This document shows, piece after piece, positions 42,337 to 56,042 of a DNA stretch of 64,000 bases. Source of the stretch: Naematelia aurantialba (lineage: Eukaryota > Basidiomycota > Tremellomycetes > Tremellales > Naemateliaceae); assembly GCA_021527695.1 (NCBI GenBank), contig JAKFAO010000002.1, positions 1,302,501-1,366,500 of the forward strand, in the 5' to 3' direction. Position 1 is the stretch's first letter; every line of letters starts with the position of its first letter. Position numbers and translations under genes: made by a program. The notes beneath the pieces were generated by a model. It searched no databases. It had not been told where the DNA came from and saw only the letters and a list, made by a program, of their open reading frames with translations.

Positions 42337-44619
42337 TTAACAAGTATAAGTCAGGTCGAATTCCATCGTTGGAATGCCCTCGTACGTCGTGTTGACGTAG
42401 TAGACGACGCTCCACACTGCACACATCAGCTCTACACGCGATAGCCAACGAGAGACGTACGGTTGTTGCTCTGGATGGTAAAGTCTCCGTACTTGCCGAG
42501 CTCCACAGTGCCGTTCAGGCCCTGGCTGGTGATGTCTACTTGAAGACATGGCAGGTTGGAGAATCCGTCCATCTGCGATCTATTGTTAGCTCAGACTCGG
42601 ATGGGAAGGCGGGCACGGAGGCAAAGGGCGGAGAGTGGCTCTGGAAGGTAGAAATAGGGAGAGACGGAAGAGACGGGGGGGACGGGAGAAGGCCCACGTT
42701 TTGGCCGGCAGCCCAGAAGGGCGCGGGGATGTCACCGATGAGGTACTCGAACGTGTCGGTGCCGGCCTGCGTAGTGTTGGGGTACGAGATGGAGATGTGG
42801 TACGGCGTGACCGTGGCGTTGATGGTGGTCGCTGTGGCGTACATCTGGAAGAATGAGATGAAGGGGCGCGACGCAAGGGAGGTGTTGCCGGACTTCCAAT
42901 GGGTCATCATGGGCGCGAACTGAGAGCCGCGGGCGACCTCCTCGGCCAGCTAAACGCGCGGGACGTCAGCGCTGATACTGGGGTTGATGGCACGGCAGCG
43001 GGGGATACAGCTAGCGAGGAGATGCAGCTACAGAGTGACAGAGGAGGAACGCACCTGCTGGCCGCCGGCCATGATGTTTGCGCTGATCCACGACGTGTCG
43101 ACACGGGTGGTGTCGTTGTCCAGCGACACTCGGATGTACTTGGTGAACTCTCGGTCCTCAGTCACGGGCTCCGTGAGCCGGGCCACCGTCTCCTTCTTGA
43201 CGTGGTCGCGCAGGGTCTGGCCGACGAGCGCAAAGGCCTGGCCCTGGCGGAGATCGTAGACGGTCGATTCCTGGCCGATCGGCGCGACGGGCGCGTTCTC
43301 GCGGCCGAGGAGCAGCCAGAAGAAGAGGGTCACGATACTGTCGTCGACCAGCATGTTGCGGTGGTATACGCGGTCAAACGGCCCGACCATGTTCTTCAAG
43401 TTGCTACATGAAAAGTGCGTCAGCCACACCGCTCTCTGATATCTCATTGCGCTCTGCTAGCTTGACGATGTCGCCTCGTCTGAGGGGACAATCGAGTAGA
43501 CTTACTAGTTGTAGTGCTCGGCGATGTCGTCCCACAGCTTCTGGAGGATGAACTTGCCGAAACCGGGGAGCTTGGACGAAGACGGCGCATGGCGGATCCA
43601 CTGACACAACAGCAAGACGTCCTCGCCGTAGTACGCTGCAGCGGATCAGCACGGCGACAGCGCATCAGCCTGAGCAGGAAGGGAACGCACTGGGCACGTT
43701 GTACTCGCCGAGGGTGTCGTAGCCCTGGGCGGTGAAGAGGTCGTAGATGTCCTGGGCGTACTGGTCGCCCGCACGGGTGAGGTTGGCGTCGCTCAGCCGG
43801 TCGCCGACCCACGACACGAGCAGGGCGCGGCCGAGCGCCGGGTTCGTGTACGCGGTGACGAGGTTGTCCCCGTCGTACCCGACACGCGTCATCAGGTTGC
43901 GCGCGGCATGGTACGCCGAGGTGACGATGTCGTCGACGAGGTCGGACGGCAGCAGCGCCTCGAACTCCTCGACGATCTGCACCAGCTGCACGCCGATAAA
44001 GTACGACCAGTTGGGATCGTACGAATTCTAAGCTGTATCAGTGCACGTCACAATGCCAAGAACAATCGTGCAAAGAGCTACCCACGTAGATGCTGGCAGG
44101 GTAGGTCACGTTGTTGGGAGGCGGGATATCGCTGGCCAGCTTGTAGTCACCGTACCAGGCCGTGCCGTTGTCCGCGGGATCAAGGAACTGCAGCGACAGG
44201 CTAAAGTCGTATCAGCTACCGTGATTGCCGGTTACGCTCTTGCACTCTGCACTCACACATTCTTGATGGCCCAGATCGCATTGGACACATCGTCGCCTTG
44301 GTTTCGGTGCAGCAGCCCGACCGAGTGCCAGATGGTGAATCGGGAACTGGTGTGACCCTGTGCCAGCGTCAGCGTCCACGTACGACGGTGCAGGCAAAGG
44401 GCCTTGGGAGGAAGCGCCACTCACGCCATCGTCATCGGATTCGATCCAGCCGGTAGAGGGCTCCCAGGTCCAGTCACCAATGGTCATGGCGACGTCGAAC
44501 ATCTCCTGGTCGTACTTGCTCAGGTTGAGCGCAGGGGACGGCGGCGCCCATCGCTTGGACGGCGCGGCCAGGGCGGCACCGGCGGCCACGGCCACCGAGA
44601 GCAGAGTCTGAAGGAGCAT
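42337..44619 (-). CDS. Secreted fungal protein of unknown function, probably alpha-helical barrel
   Basis: Translation starts at the ATG at 44619 with a signal peptide (MLLQTLLSVAVAAGAALAAPS), so the product is exported. Seven or more exons encode roughly 570-600 residues. Conserved-looking blocks are SSRFTIWHSVGLLHRNQGDD, WYGDYKLASDI, YNSYDPNWSYFIGVQLVQIVEEFE, NPALGRALLVSWVGDRL, YDTLGEYNVPTYYGEDVLL, NSNLKNMVGPFDRVYHR and WLLLGRENAPV. Repeated paired helices with Trp/Tyr/Asp-rich loops suggest an (alpha/alpha)6-type fold as in several polysaccharide-active enzymes, but that is inference and I cannot name a family. Many N-x-S/T sites fit secretion. The last exon follows a 44-nt intron and ends DLTYTC. 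It shares a divergent promoter with the GH1 beta-glucosidase, which hints at joint regulation. Confidence 0.65.
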
Positions 44620-45267
44620 TGCTGGGCTCGCTCGTAGAGTTAGGTTGAGAAGTCGTGGGGGGGTGTCTAACCTCCTCCTTGACGTACGGATCGCCGGGTA
44701 CACTTATACCGAGCGCTGATCAGCCATTCGGCAGGTGTACCGGGCCGGACGATAGCGATACCAGCCTGCATACCCATATTGGGACTGGGCGTCGACATGG
44801 CTGCATTTCTGGGGGCCTCGTCGTGGATCACGGACACCCCCAACTTGGCCATGAATCGCTGAATTGGGATGGTCTCGTGCCACGACTACAACCCCCAAGT
44901 CCATAATGACAGACTTGGCTGACCGCAAGCCACAGATTCCGAGCCGGACCCAGCCCTGAGGGCTCCCCGAACAGGGTTTTTATTTATTAGGTAGAGCCGG
45001 AGGATGGCCCGCCGACGAGGATGATTGCTAGCGCCGGTGGTTTGGCCGGACCAAACCATCTGTCAGCGAGATACCGGGCCAAGGACAATGCATTCTGCAC
45101 GCCGCAGCCCTGCGACACGGCCAGGTCGGCCAGACAGGCGGTCACCCACGGTATGCACAAACGTCGGTATGCGATTTCGCAGAGTTACATCAAGAGCCGC
45201 CTAGCCACGACACTGCCGTGTTGGTGCTTGCTAGTCGCGGTCTCGAGTCAGCGTGGTCCACCCAGAG
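44620..45267. promoter_or_regulatory. Divergent promoter of the secreted protein and GH1 genes
   Basis: The 648 nt between the two ATGs hold both promoters. Features seen are several CCGG/GGCCGG clusters, a TTTTTATTTATTAGG stretch near 44977, and an inverted repeat GGTTTGG-CCGGA-CCAAACC at 45039-45057, 211 nt upstream of the GH1 start. Inverted CGG/CCG-containing sites are typical targets of Zn2Cys6 dimers, and such a regulator lies 4 kb downstream. Confidence 0.5.
45039..45057. promoter_or_regulatory. 19-bp inverted repeat, candidate regulator-binding site
   Basis: Seven-base arms GGTTTGG and CCAAACC are perfectly complementary around a CCGGA spacer. It is the clearest palindrome I saw in the divergent promoter. 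Binding by the nearby Zn2Cys6 protein is inference. Confidence 0.45.
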
Positions 45268-48119
<2,852 letters not shown>

Positions 48120-49000
48120 CAATGGCACGAGATGTCATGCATGGATGAGCCACTCACATCGCGCTCGACGTCGTACTGGGCCAAGAGCCGGATCTTGACC
48201 CTCTACATCATGCTTGTCGTGGCCCAGGTCAGCTCGTACGCTACCCTACGAAGGGAGTATTATGAACGGCCTGCAGCGGGTGTTCCGCATAGCCGTACCG
48301 GCCATATCATCCCTCGCATGGACAGACTATCTGTCACCATCAGAATGGGAGGAAGACTCGTTGTCCAAGATGCTGCGAGACCCTCCTGGCGCATTGACAG
48401 CCTGCAGAGATATGGAGTCGTGCTAATCAGACGAAGCAAGACTACTTCAACCACGGATCGCTGCTGGGTCTCGTGAGTCGCCCATCTGCTCTCCGCATGC
48501 GTGGGCCACGGCATCCGCGGGCGATCGGTGCAGTTCAACAGTGTCCAGCCGGTCGGTCAGATGAGTCGTCCCTCTCGTTCCCCGGCCTGATCTCTCCGTA
48601 CATCCATGATTTTGAGAGTCTCAATCTCCACCACTTGCCAGCATTCTCGGCTGTGTTGGCTGTGGTGGCCAGCCATCCCACGGGACACGCTGACATGCCC
48701 AGACTGGGCATGGCGTATCCCGTCCCTGCATCAGATGGTTGCGTCGATCGTGCAGATCCTTACGGTCTACCTTTACGACCTCTGGATTGCGTTCGAGCTT
48801 GTCATCGTCTACCTCTACTGCAAGGAGACGCAGGGCATGTCCCTCGAGGAGACCGCCATGAAATCCTCATGGCAATCAAGTCGCACGGCGAGGCAGCTCG
48901 GAAGTCACGCGATGGGCCCCTCCACGAGACGCTCGCTGAGAAGAACATGCACGGTGACAGCACCATGTATGCGGTGGCCTTGTTAATAGAGAGTACAGTC
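48120..49000 (+). pseudogene. MFS sugar transporter remnant (lactose-permease/STL-like), internally deleted
   Basis: Three separated pieces of a sugar porter occur in the right order. First is a membrane segment TLYIMLVVAQVSS followed by YEGSIMNGLQ (48247-48276), the end of helix 1 in this family. Next is YFNHGSLLGL (48440-48475), the start of helix 2. Last come WAWRIPSLHQM and LWIAFELVIVYLYCKETQGMSLEE (about 48700-48870), where ETQGxSLEE is the family's C-terminal signature. Helices 3-5 and 7-11 have no counterpart, and the pieces lie in different frames with stops between them. A full member needs about 500 codons; only about 880 nt remain. I call it a pseudogene. It lies between a beta-glucosidase and a Zn2Cys6 regulator, where a disaccharide transporter would be expected. 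Confidence 0.7.
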
Positions 49001-49342
49001 GAGTAGCCTTTGCATCACCATGCATCTAGCAGTAGTTGTCGCCACAACCATACATCCCGGAGGAATTACCGGATTCGCACGGAGAGATAAGCTTCCCAGA
49101 GGTTTGGTAACAGTCTTTGCTACCCATTGTCCCCCCCATCTGCAAAGCAATCGTGCAGCAGAATCCTCCGAAAGCCAGACCACAAGGTCAGCCACTGAAC
49201 GGGCCGAGGACCGCAAGGGCAAAGCTCGAACCAGCGAGAGCTAACCAACGACAACTGGCGGCACGAGACCGGTGGAACGACACAACGGTCTAGCACGTAC
49301 GCCGAACTAGTCCGACTCGAGTTATCGATATCGCTAGCGGAG

Positions 49343-52300
49343 ATGCAGTCGGATGCCCACGCCGAGAGCTCGATGGACGCGGGCAGCACGAGTAAACGGC
49401 GCCGTGTGCCTAGTCTGAGCGACGCAAAGGCGAGTGAGCAGCCGAGCGACGCCTCGTCAGACGCTGCCAAGGCTGCCAAAGCCAGCAAGGCGTGCCGTGA
49501 GTCGACTGGGCTCACCTCCATCGCCCCTGCACCGTCACTCACCACCGCACTTGTCCCCACCTCGCTTGTCCCTGCACCAACCTCCATCCCTCGTACCTCC
49601 AAAGACGAGGCATCTGTACTGATGTGCGGGCGTAGTAAACTGTCGGAAACAAAAGGTGAGTAACCCAGATCCTCGCCTTGGCAGCCAGTTTCGCCAGCGT
49701 AGTCCCGCGGGAGAACGTCACGTGAGGATGCTGAATGGCGGTAGATGAAGTGCGAGCTCAACGGCGATCCGCCCTGTCGACGCTGCCGAAACACGCAGAC
49801 GACGTGTCTGTTCAAAGTCAGAGCCAACGTATGCCTCTCTTCCTTTCCGTTGCGCCCCCTCCGTCTTTGATACGTGTCCCTGTCAATCTCTCCAGGATTG
49901 CCTCCCTCCTCGAGTTGGGTAGATGTCCCAGTCATTCTCCCCCTTTAGTGCCCCCATACTCCGCTCGTAATCATGCGCGGGTGCCACAGTATCCAGCTCA
50001 TAGAGATAGGGCATCGAGGCAGGCGACTGGTTCCTCTCGGACCTCGGCGTATCCGACAGCGCCGCACTGGGAGACTTCAAAACCAACGTCCTCGCGCGGC
50101 TGGAGCAGATCGAATCTCGTCTCGGTATCTGGCCAGCGACAGCCGAGTCGCGCGCCCACTCGCTCTCGATCGAGGAGGGCTCCAAGACGGACGAAGATGA
50201 GAACAAGCCGGCGCTCGGCTCTGCTGCGGGCCTGCCTGACCTGGGCGGCGCGTTGAGGGTCTTGGTAGGGCAGAGCAGGGAGCCGGTGCACCAGGCGTGG
50301 ACGATTGGTGTTGTCGAGGCGCTGTGGATGGCGTGAGTGTCTTGCCATTCCACCCTCTATCGCCACTTTGGCTCCGCATATCTGTTTTTTCATCCCCTGG
50401 TTTCCATCCCTCCACCTAAATGAAACACTTTCCGAGAAGACAAACGAGAACACACGCCATGCGACCCAAGCCGCGACGCCGACCCATGTGTATACTGGAT
50501 ACGGACGAGCTGACGGGACAGCTTCGCGGAGCATATGCCGTCGTTCCACTTCTCCACGCAGCGCGTCTTCCTCGACCGCCCCACACCGCTCCTGCTCGCT
50601 GCGATCCTGTACGCCTCGGCGACCCAGCACCCCATGACCGAATACGCGCGCCTCGCGCCATTCTACCAGGCCGCTGCAGCCCGGGCGATTGCCGAACTCT
50701 GCGTGCCTGCGCCTCTAGCGCACTCGCACCTCGGAGGCGGAGGCAATGGCGCTGACCACGGCCAGAGCCAGGTGGGCGCATACCACGACGCGCTGGGCGT
50801 GGTGGTCACGGGGCTCATGTCGGCCGCGAGCGTCAGCACGACAGGACTGTGGATCTCCATGGCGTACCAGATGATCGTGGCTGGGACGCAGATCGGCACA
50901 GCCATCAAGCCCGCAGAGTGGCGGGGCCTGTACGAGGGTCTACGGGTACGTCCTCTCTCATGACAGTGGCAATGTTTGGTCACACCACTTCTTGGCCACA
51001 CGACCTGCTGCTGCAGAGCTGACGGACCTCGCAGGTGATAGACATCGAACATGCCTCGCTGAGGATGTCGTGTCCCCTTCTCCCGCTGACTCCGCCTCTC
51101 GCGTCACTAGAGCAGCCAGCAGGATCCACGACCGCCCGCACTCGCGCATGGACACACCTCACCACTATCATGCATGTGGGGCTGTGCCACTTCTCAGGCC
51201 GCAATCTGCGCCATATCATGGGGATTGTGCTGGGTGCAAAGGAGAGTGAGCCCCTGCCAGTGCCAAAGGAGCCAAGCGAGGCGGATTTGAGGATGATCAA
51301 GGGCTGGGCAGGCGAGCTGGATGCATGGCTCATGCGGTACCAGCGACCGTCGCGTAAGTCGTCTCCTCCCACCTTCCTCGTCTCCTTCCTCTCCTCTCCC
51401 GTTCTCCTCTCTGCTCCACCTGGCCCCCCCTCCTCTCACCTCGCTCCCCTTCGCCTGCTTGGTATCCTTGTCGTTCATGGCGTCCTACTGCGGAGACAAA
51501 GTTGTGGCTAACAGATAAACAGGTACACAGCAGCGCGGTGTGACAGAGGCAAATATTGTACTGCTGCAGTATCAGCTGCACAAGCTGTTCGTGCTTTCCA
51601 TATACAGTTCGATCACCGGCCTGGAAGTGCTGCCTAGCCGGTCGTCCGAGCAGCACGGCGAGCTGCTAGCTGCTGCGCGAGGTGCGCTCCAGCTGCAGCG
51701 AATGGGCATGAGCGTGTGGTCAAATTGGGATCTCGTGGTACGTCGAGGTCGCGGCGACGACGTCGTCCTTGTTGGTCCAACTGACTGGTGGCAGATCATC
51801 ACCCTGGCCGCTATGATCATCATTGACAATATGCCGACCGACCTGCAGAATATCCGAGAAGGTGAGAATTCTAGCTTTGAATGCTGCTAACTTCTAGATC
51901 GGCTGCTGGTGCAGGGCCACATTCACGCCTTGCGATCGACACACCAGCCTGCGCCGAATCTGCGGACGGACCTTGCCTCGCGGCTGGAATCCCGGCTGGC
52001 CGGCACCAGCTCGCCGGCCGCGCCGACCGGGCTCTCGGACGCGACGTCCAAGTCGCTGTCCTTCACCCTGCCCGACACGGGGGCGTCCGACACCCTCGCC
52101 CTGCAGCCATTCTTCATGACTCCGCCAGACGTGCAGAACAACGCGTTCACGGCGTTCGACGGCGCCGCGAGCGTGTCGGCCGCGCACCCGGACGGCGGGT
52201 GGGTCGACCCGATCGCCCCGGGGTTCGCGTTCCAGCCACAGCCGCAGAGCGCCGACGTGCTGCTGTGGCCGCCGACGCTGCAGCGGATGATGGGCGGCCT

Positions 52301-52361
52301 GTCGGGCATGCACGAGGGCGCCGACGAGTGGGACCACATGTCGTTCTTGCAGCAGTCGTAG
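49343..52361 (+). CDS. Zn(II)2Cys6 transcription factor
   Basis: Translation starts at the ATG at 49343. The binuclear cluster is split over three exons (49343-49496, a 20-nt exon 49636-49655, and 49745-49828) and becomes complete only after splicing: C-LN-C-RKQKMK-C-ELNGDPP-C-RR-C-RNTQTT-C. All six zinc-binding cysteines are present with the standard spacing. Later exons encode a fungal-specific transcription factor middle region, including RVFLDRPTPLLLAAILYASATQ, WISMAYQMIVAGTQIGTA, FSGRNLRHIMGIVLG and WDLIITLAAMIIIDN, and a C-terminal Ala/Pro/Asp-rich likely activation region ending SFLQQS at 52361. Exon joins between 49.8 and 50.6 kb are uncertain. It lies downstream of a beta-glucosidase and a transporter remnant and probably regulates beta-glucoside use, which is inference from context. 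Confidence 0.8.
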
Positions 52362-52432
52362 GCGTCGGTGGATATCGTTCTTGCAGCAGTCGTAGGCTTC
52401 GTGGATGCCGTTCTTGGAGCAGTCGAGGCGTC
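52335..52432. repeat. About 36-bp tandem repeat spanning the stop codon of the regulator gene
   Basis: Units of the form CGTTCTTGCAGCAGTCGTAGGC occur near 52341 and 52375, with a weaker third copy near 52409 (CGTTCTTGGAGCAGTCGAGGC). The first unit contains the last codons and the TAG of the Zn2Cys6 gene, so the 3' end was duplicated into the untranslated region. Confidence 0.85.
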
Positions 52433-52609
52433 GTGTAGCGCTTTTTTCATCTTGGAGACTCTTGGCGAGTCGTTTAGACAGGACAGTGAATCACTCCTCA
52501 TTCCCGCCGGGTTCCGCGGCGGGTCAGGCGATAGAGACGTTGTACGTGCATGGCATGTTGGTATAATTTGATGGATTCTGTGCCGAGGTTGTGCTGTACG
52601 GCGGTTGTG

Positions 52610-52945
52610 AGTCTGGTCATTGTGTTACTCTGGCTCTGTGCTACCCTGGCGTTGCGCCACTCTGGCTCTGTGCTACTTTGGCGTTGCGTCACTCTGACCT
52701 GTTTGGTAAGAGGACGTTGGACTTCGCAGGGAGCATGACAGTGTAGCGACATCACGGCGTGGCAGCAGAGCACGAGTTTGGCAGTAGAGCGTACTTCGAG
52801 GTAGAGCGCACGTACCTCGAGGTAGAGTGACCCTGGGGTAGAGCGGCACCTCATGGCGCGTACTTCGAGGTAGAGCGTACCTCGAAGGAGAGCGTACCCT
52901 GGAGTAGAGCGACCCTGGGGTAGAGCGACCCGGGAGGGAGAGCAA
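52610..52945. repeat. Minisatellite arrays downstream of the regulator gene
   Basis: Two arrays lie here. At about 52620-52700 a unit near 33 bp is repeated (CTCTGGCTCTGTGCTAC ... GGCGTTGCG). At about 52760-52945 many degenerate copies of a 15-22-bp unit GTAGAGCG(T/C)ACC(T/C)(C/T)G are seen. Neither is coding in a convincing way. Confidence 0.8.
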
Positions 52946-53139
52946 GCTTTGGCGACACAGACTGAAGAGGTAGAGAAACATGCATGACAGTGCGATTAAA
53001 TTCAGACGTAAGATGGCAGACGATATACGAGACGACAGACGACACGAGACAGATGGCAGGCAGACTTGTACACCCTCTACACCAACTGCAGCTGACACCA
53101 TTCCCCAGCGCAACTGACACCAGACATCTCACCACCGGC

Positions 53140-53270
53140 CCCCGAGTCAGCAGCTCAACAGCCACGAGTCAACAGCTCAACAGCCACGAGTCACCAGCTC
53201 AACAACCACGAGTCAACAGCTCTACAGCCACGAGTCACCAGCCCAAGTCAACCGCCCGAGTCAGCCGCCC
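53140..53270. repeat. Tandem CAGCTCAACAGCCACGAGT repeat
   Basis: About five degenerate copies of a unit near 20-21 bp, alternating GAGTCAACAGCTCAACAGC and GAGTCACCAGCTCAACAAC, lie just 3' of the DUF3605 gene. Confidence 0.85.
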
Positions 53271-53300
53271 AAGCCTGGAGCCAGACCGGCCGAGATCCGA

Positions 53301-56042
53301 TCAGGGCGTCACCGGCTCGCCGTTCTGCGCTCGCGCGCGCGACCGCTGCGCAAACGCCACTTCGGCGGCGTCGATCTCCTCTGGCGTTTTCCGGCGCGCA
53401 AAGACGTGGAAGTGGGAGAACCCGGGCACGCTCTGCAGCCTCTGTGCGACGTCAGTGCATGCAGGAAAGTGGCAGGGATGCACGTCAGTGCACGCAGGAC
53501 AGGGCAGGAAGGCCCTAAGGGACGCCCAACAGAAACCCACGCCCAACAGAAACCCACGCCCGACAGAACCCTGCGACTCACAGGGGGATTGACAAACCAC
53601 AGACACTCCCAGCCCCGCTCGTCCCACAGCCCCTTGACCATCCGCGCCACCTCGCGCCCGCCCGGGCTCTCCAGCTCGACCCCTGCCCAGCGTTTCGCCT
53701 CTTGCCCGCCATAGGCAATATCAGCAGAATACCACTGGTGCCGCTCGAGCTTCTTGATGAACTTTGCCCGGCCGGCCGAGTCCGTCTTGCTGACTTGGTG
53801 CGACGGGTTGGCCGACGGCGGCGACGTGGGCGACGCGGGGAAACTCAGGTCGAGGACCGGCGTCACGCCGGTGAACCCGAGCAGACCTTGGGCTTCAATG
53901 TCGGCCCAGAGGGCGGGATCGTAGTTGACCAGTTCGGGGTGCGCGATCGGTATCTGGTCGTGTATTTAGCCCGTGCCACATGCCACATGCCACATGCGTC
54001 GATGGAATGGGGGAAGGAGAGGCGCAACTCACCCGACACCAGACGCAGTAGTGCCTCACGCCATACGGGATATTGTACGGCCAGTCATTGGGGAGCACGG
54101 CAAAATTCTCCCTGTCCAGCCCCCTGCTCTCATCCCACTTGAGATAGACAGGATCTTCCGCCTCGTCGTCGTCGTCCTCGCCCGAGCTCGTAGCCAATGG
54201 CGTCCCTGGCGCCCGTGGGACCGGGGTCGAGCGCCCAGACCGTGATCGCAGTTTCCCATTGACCAGTTTCAGGCTTGCGAGGGACACGAATCCCGCTGAC
54301 GAGGGCGTCGACGCCCCTGATCCCGGCACCGAGCCGGATCCGCGTCCCAGCGCTGGCGCCGGCGCCGGCGTCAGCGTCGGGAGGGAAGCCTGCGAGTACG
54401 GAGTGCCGTTCGTGCTGAGTTTCGCAAGATGGCTTGTGGGTTTGGCGCCGCGGGATGACGTCGCGGGAGTCAAGTTGGCCGTCGAGACGTCGCCGTCGCC
54501 AGTTGACCCTGACGCGGCCGAGGCGCGCTTTCGACTGTCGAGCGACAGCGTCAGTGTCGTTGATGAATCGTCCTGCGACGATGCCGGCTGTGAATCATCG
54601 AGTGACGGTGCCGGCTTTGAATCATCGTGTGACGATGCAGACTTCGACTTGTCGGCTGCGGTGGCTGGCTTTGGATTGTCCAACGAGGTCGTCAGGTCAT
54701 ACGTCGGCTCGACCGACTGTGAGCGGTTCCAAGGCAGTCGGACATTCTTGAGGTAATTCTCCGTCGAGCCATACACGACCTTCATCCCGCCCATCCACTC
54801 GTCGTACCGCTGCTGCAGCGCCTTGTTGCGCATGAGCTGCTCCAGGTCGCCCGACTGGAATATCTCCTTCAACTCGCCCCAGCTGAACATGCGTGGAAAC
54901 CCATCCAGTTCGTCCTGCGTCGGCAGGCCGCCAATCTCTGCTGGTGGATGAAACACCTCGGGGCCCGGGAAGCGCCGGTCGTTGTTCCATATCACCTGAG
55001 TCTGGCGGGCTACAGATGCGGATCGCGCGGGTGCGCTCGTGGGCGCGTTCGTCGGACTGGATCCAGTGTGCGAGTGAGAACCAGCCGAGGTGGTTGCAGC
55101 CGCAAGGGGTTTGGCAGAAATATCGGTGGTGTGAGAGGTGTTCGTATCGAGCATGACGACGTGAAAGTGGCCCGTGGCGTACGGATCGTGTCCTGCAGGC
55201 TGCGACTGGGTTCCAGGTCCAGCAGTCACTCGTTCGTTGACGTGGGTGTTTACGTTGTCGATGTCGTCGTTGTTGTCGTTGTCGTTGCGCTCGCTGCCTG
55301 CGAGATCAGGGTCGTGCGCAGAGTCGCGGTCGGCGTCGTGGTCTTGGACGAGGTCGTATTCGTCGTCGGTGTCGTGAACAGCTGCGTGATCGTGGAACTG
55401 GTCGCGCTCGGCAAGTTTACGATCCCACACCAAGTTGTGGCCGTGGCCGTGGCCGTGGCCGTGGAAATCGTCCGGGCCGAGGTCGGGGTCGTGAGTGTAT
55501 CGCCCAGCAGCGTCGCTTACGAGCTCTTCGTCTTTGGCCCGGCCGAGGTGCCTCGGATCACCTGGGGCGCCGTGCTCCTTGACTTGGGCGTTGCCAAATT
55601 CGAGCGCGAGGTCAAGATCGATCTGGTCCTCACCGTCGCCGTCGCCGCCAAAGTCAAGGTTGAGCGTCGGTGGAGGCAGCGGCAGCGTGGGAATGGGTTC
55701 GAGCCGGGGTCTGCAGGGGGAAGAGGGCAGAGAGGGACAGGACGGAGAGGATGGGCAGGAGGGATGTGCGGCCGAGTACGAGTGTGGGTGCGGTGCCGGC
55801 GAGGTGGTAGCTGTGCTACTTGCAGTCCTGGGCGGAGGCGATGGCTGTCGAGGTGTTGCAGGAGCGGCAAACGATCTCCCCTGGGACTGACGAGCCTCAG
55901 CTGTAGGTGCCGCTGGTGGAGAGCTGGGTGGAGGAGTAGGCGGCCGAGGATCCGACTTCCGAGACACCAGAGGTGTAGACGATCCGAGTCGAGGAGGCGG
56001 CGCGAACGACGGGCGCAGACGAAGGATCTGCATCACGCCCAT
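53301..56042 (-). CDS. DUF3605 protein with long disordered N-terminus
   Basis: Translation was set at the ATG at 56042 (MGVMQILRLRP); the frame is open to 56270. Three exons: a long first one ending near 54033 (HYCVWCR), 53960 to about 53584, and about 53441-53301. Residues 1 to about 260 are Pro/Ser- and then Asp/His-rich, including HGHGHGHG. The conserved domain begins near PTQDELDGFPRMFSWGELKEIF and continues with DEWMGGMKVVYGS...YLKNVRLPW, NDWPYNIPYGVRHYCVW, HPELVNYDPALWADIEAQGL, ECLWFVNPP and SVPGFSHFHVFARR. A Ser/Thr/Lys insertion of about 170 residues splits the domain. This is the DUF3605 family, named after an N-acetylglucosamine-induced yeast protein; its biochemical role is unknown. 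The Glu/Asp- and His-rich N-terminus may bind metals (inference). Confidence 0.8.

Noticed and set aside
49679..49744. Exon between the 20-nt exon and the third exon of the Zn2Cys6 gene
   Set aside because: A segment ending in a second GTGAG donor looked like an exon, but including it breaks the zinc cluster. Skipping it gives a perfect six-cysteine motif, so it is part of the intron.
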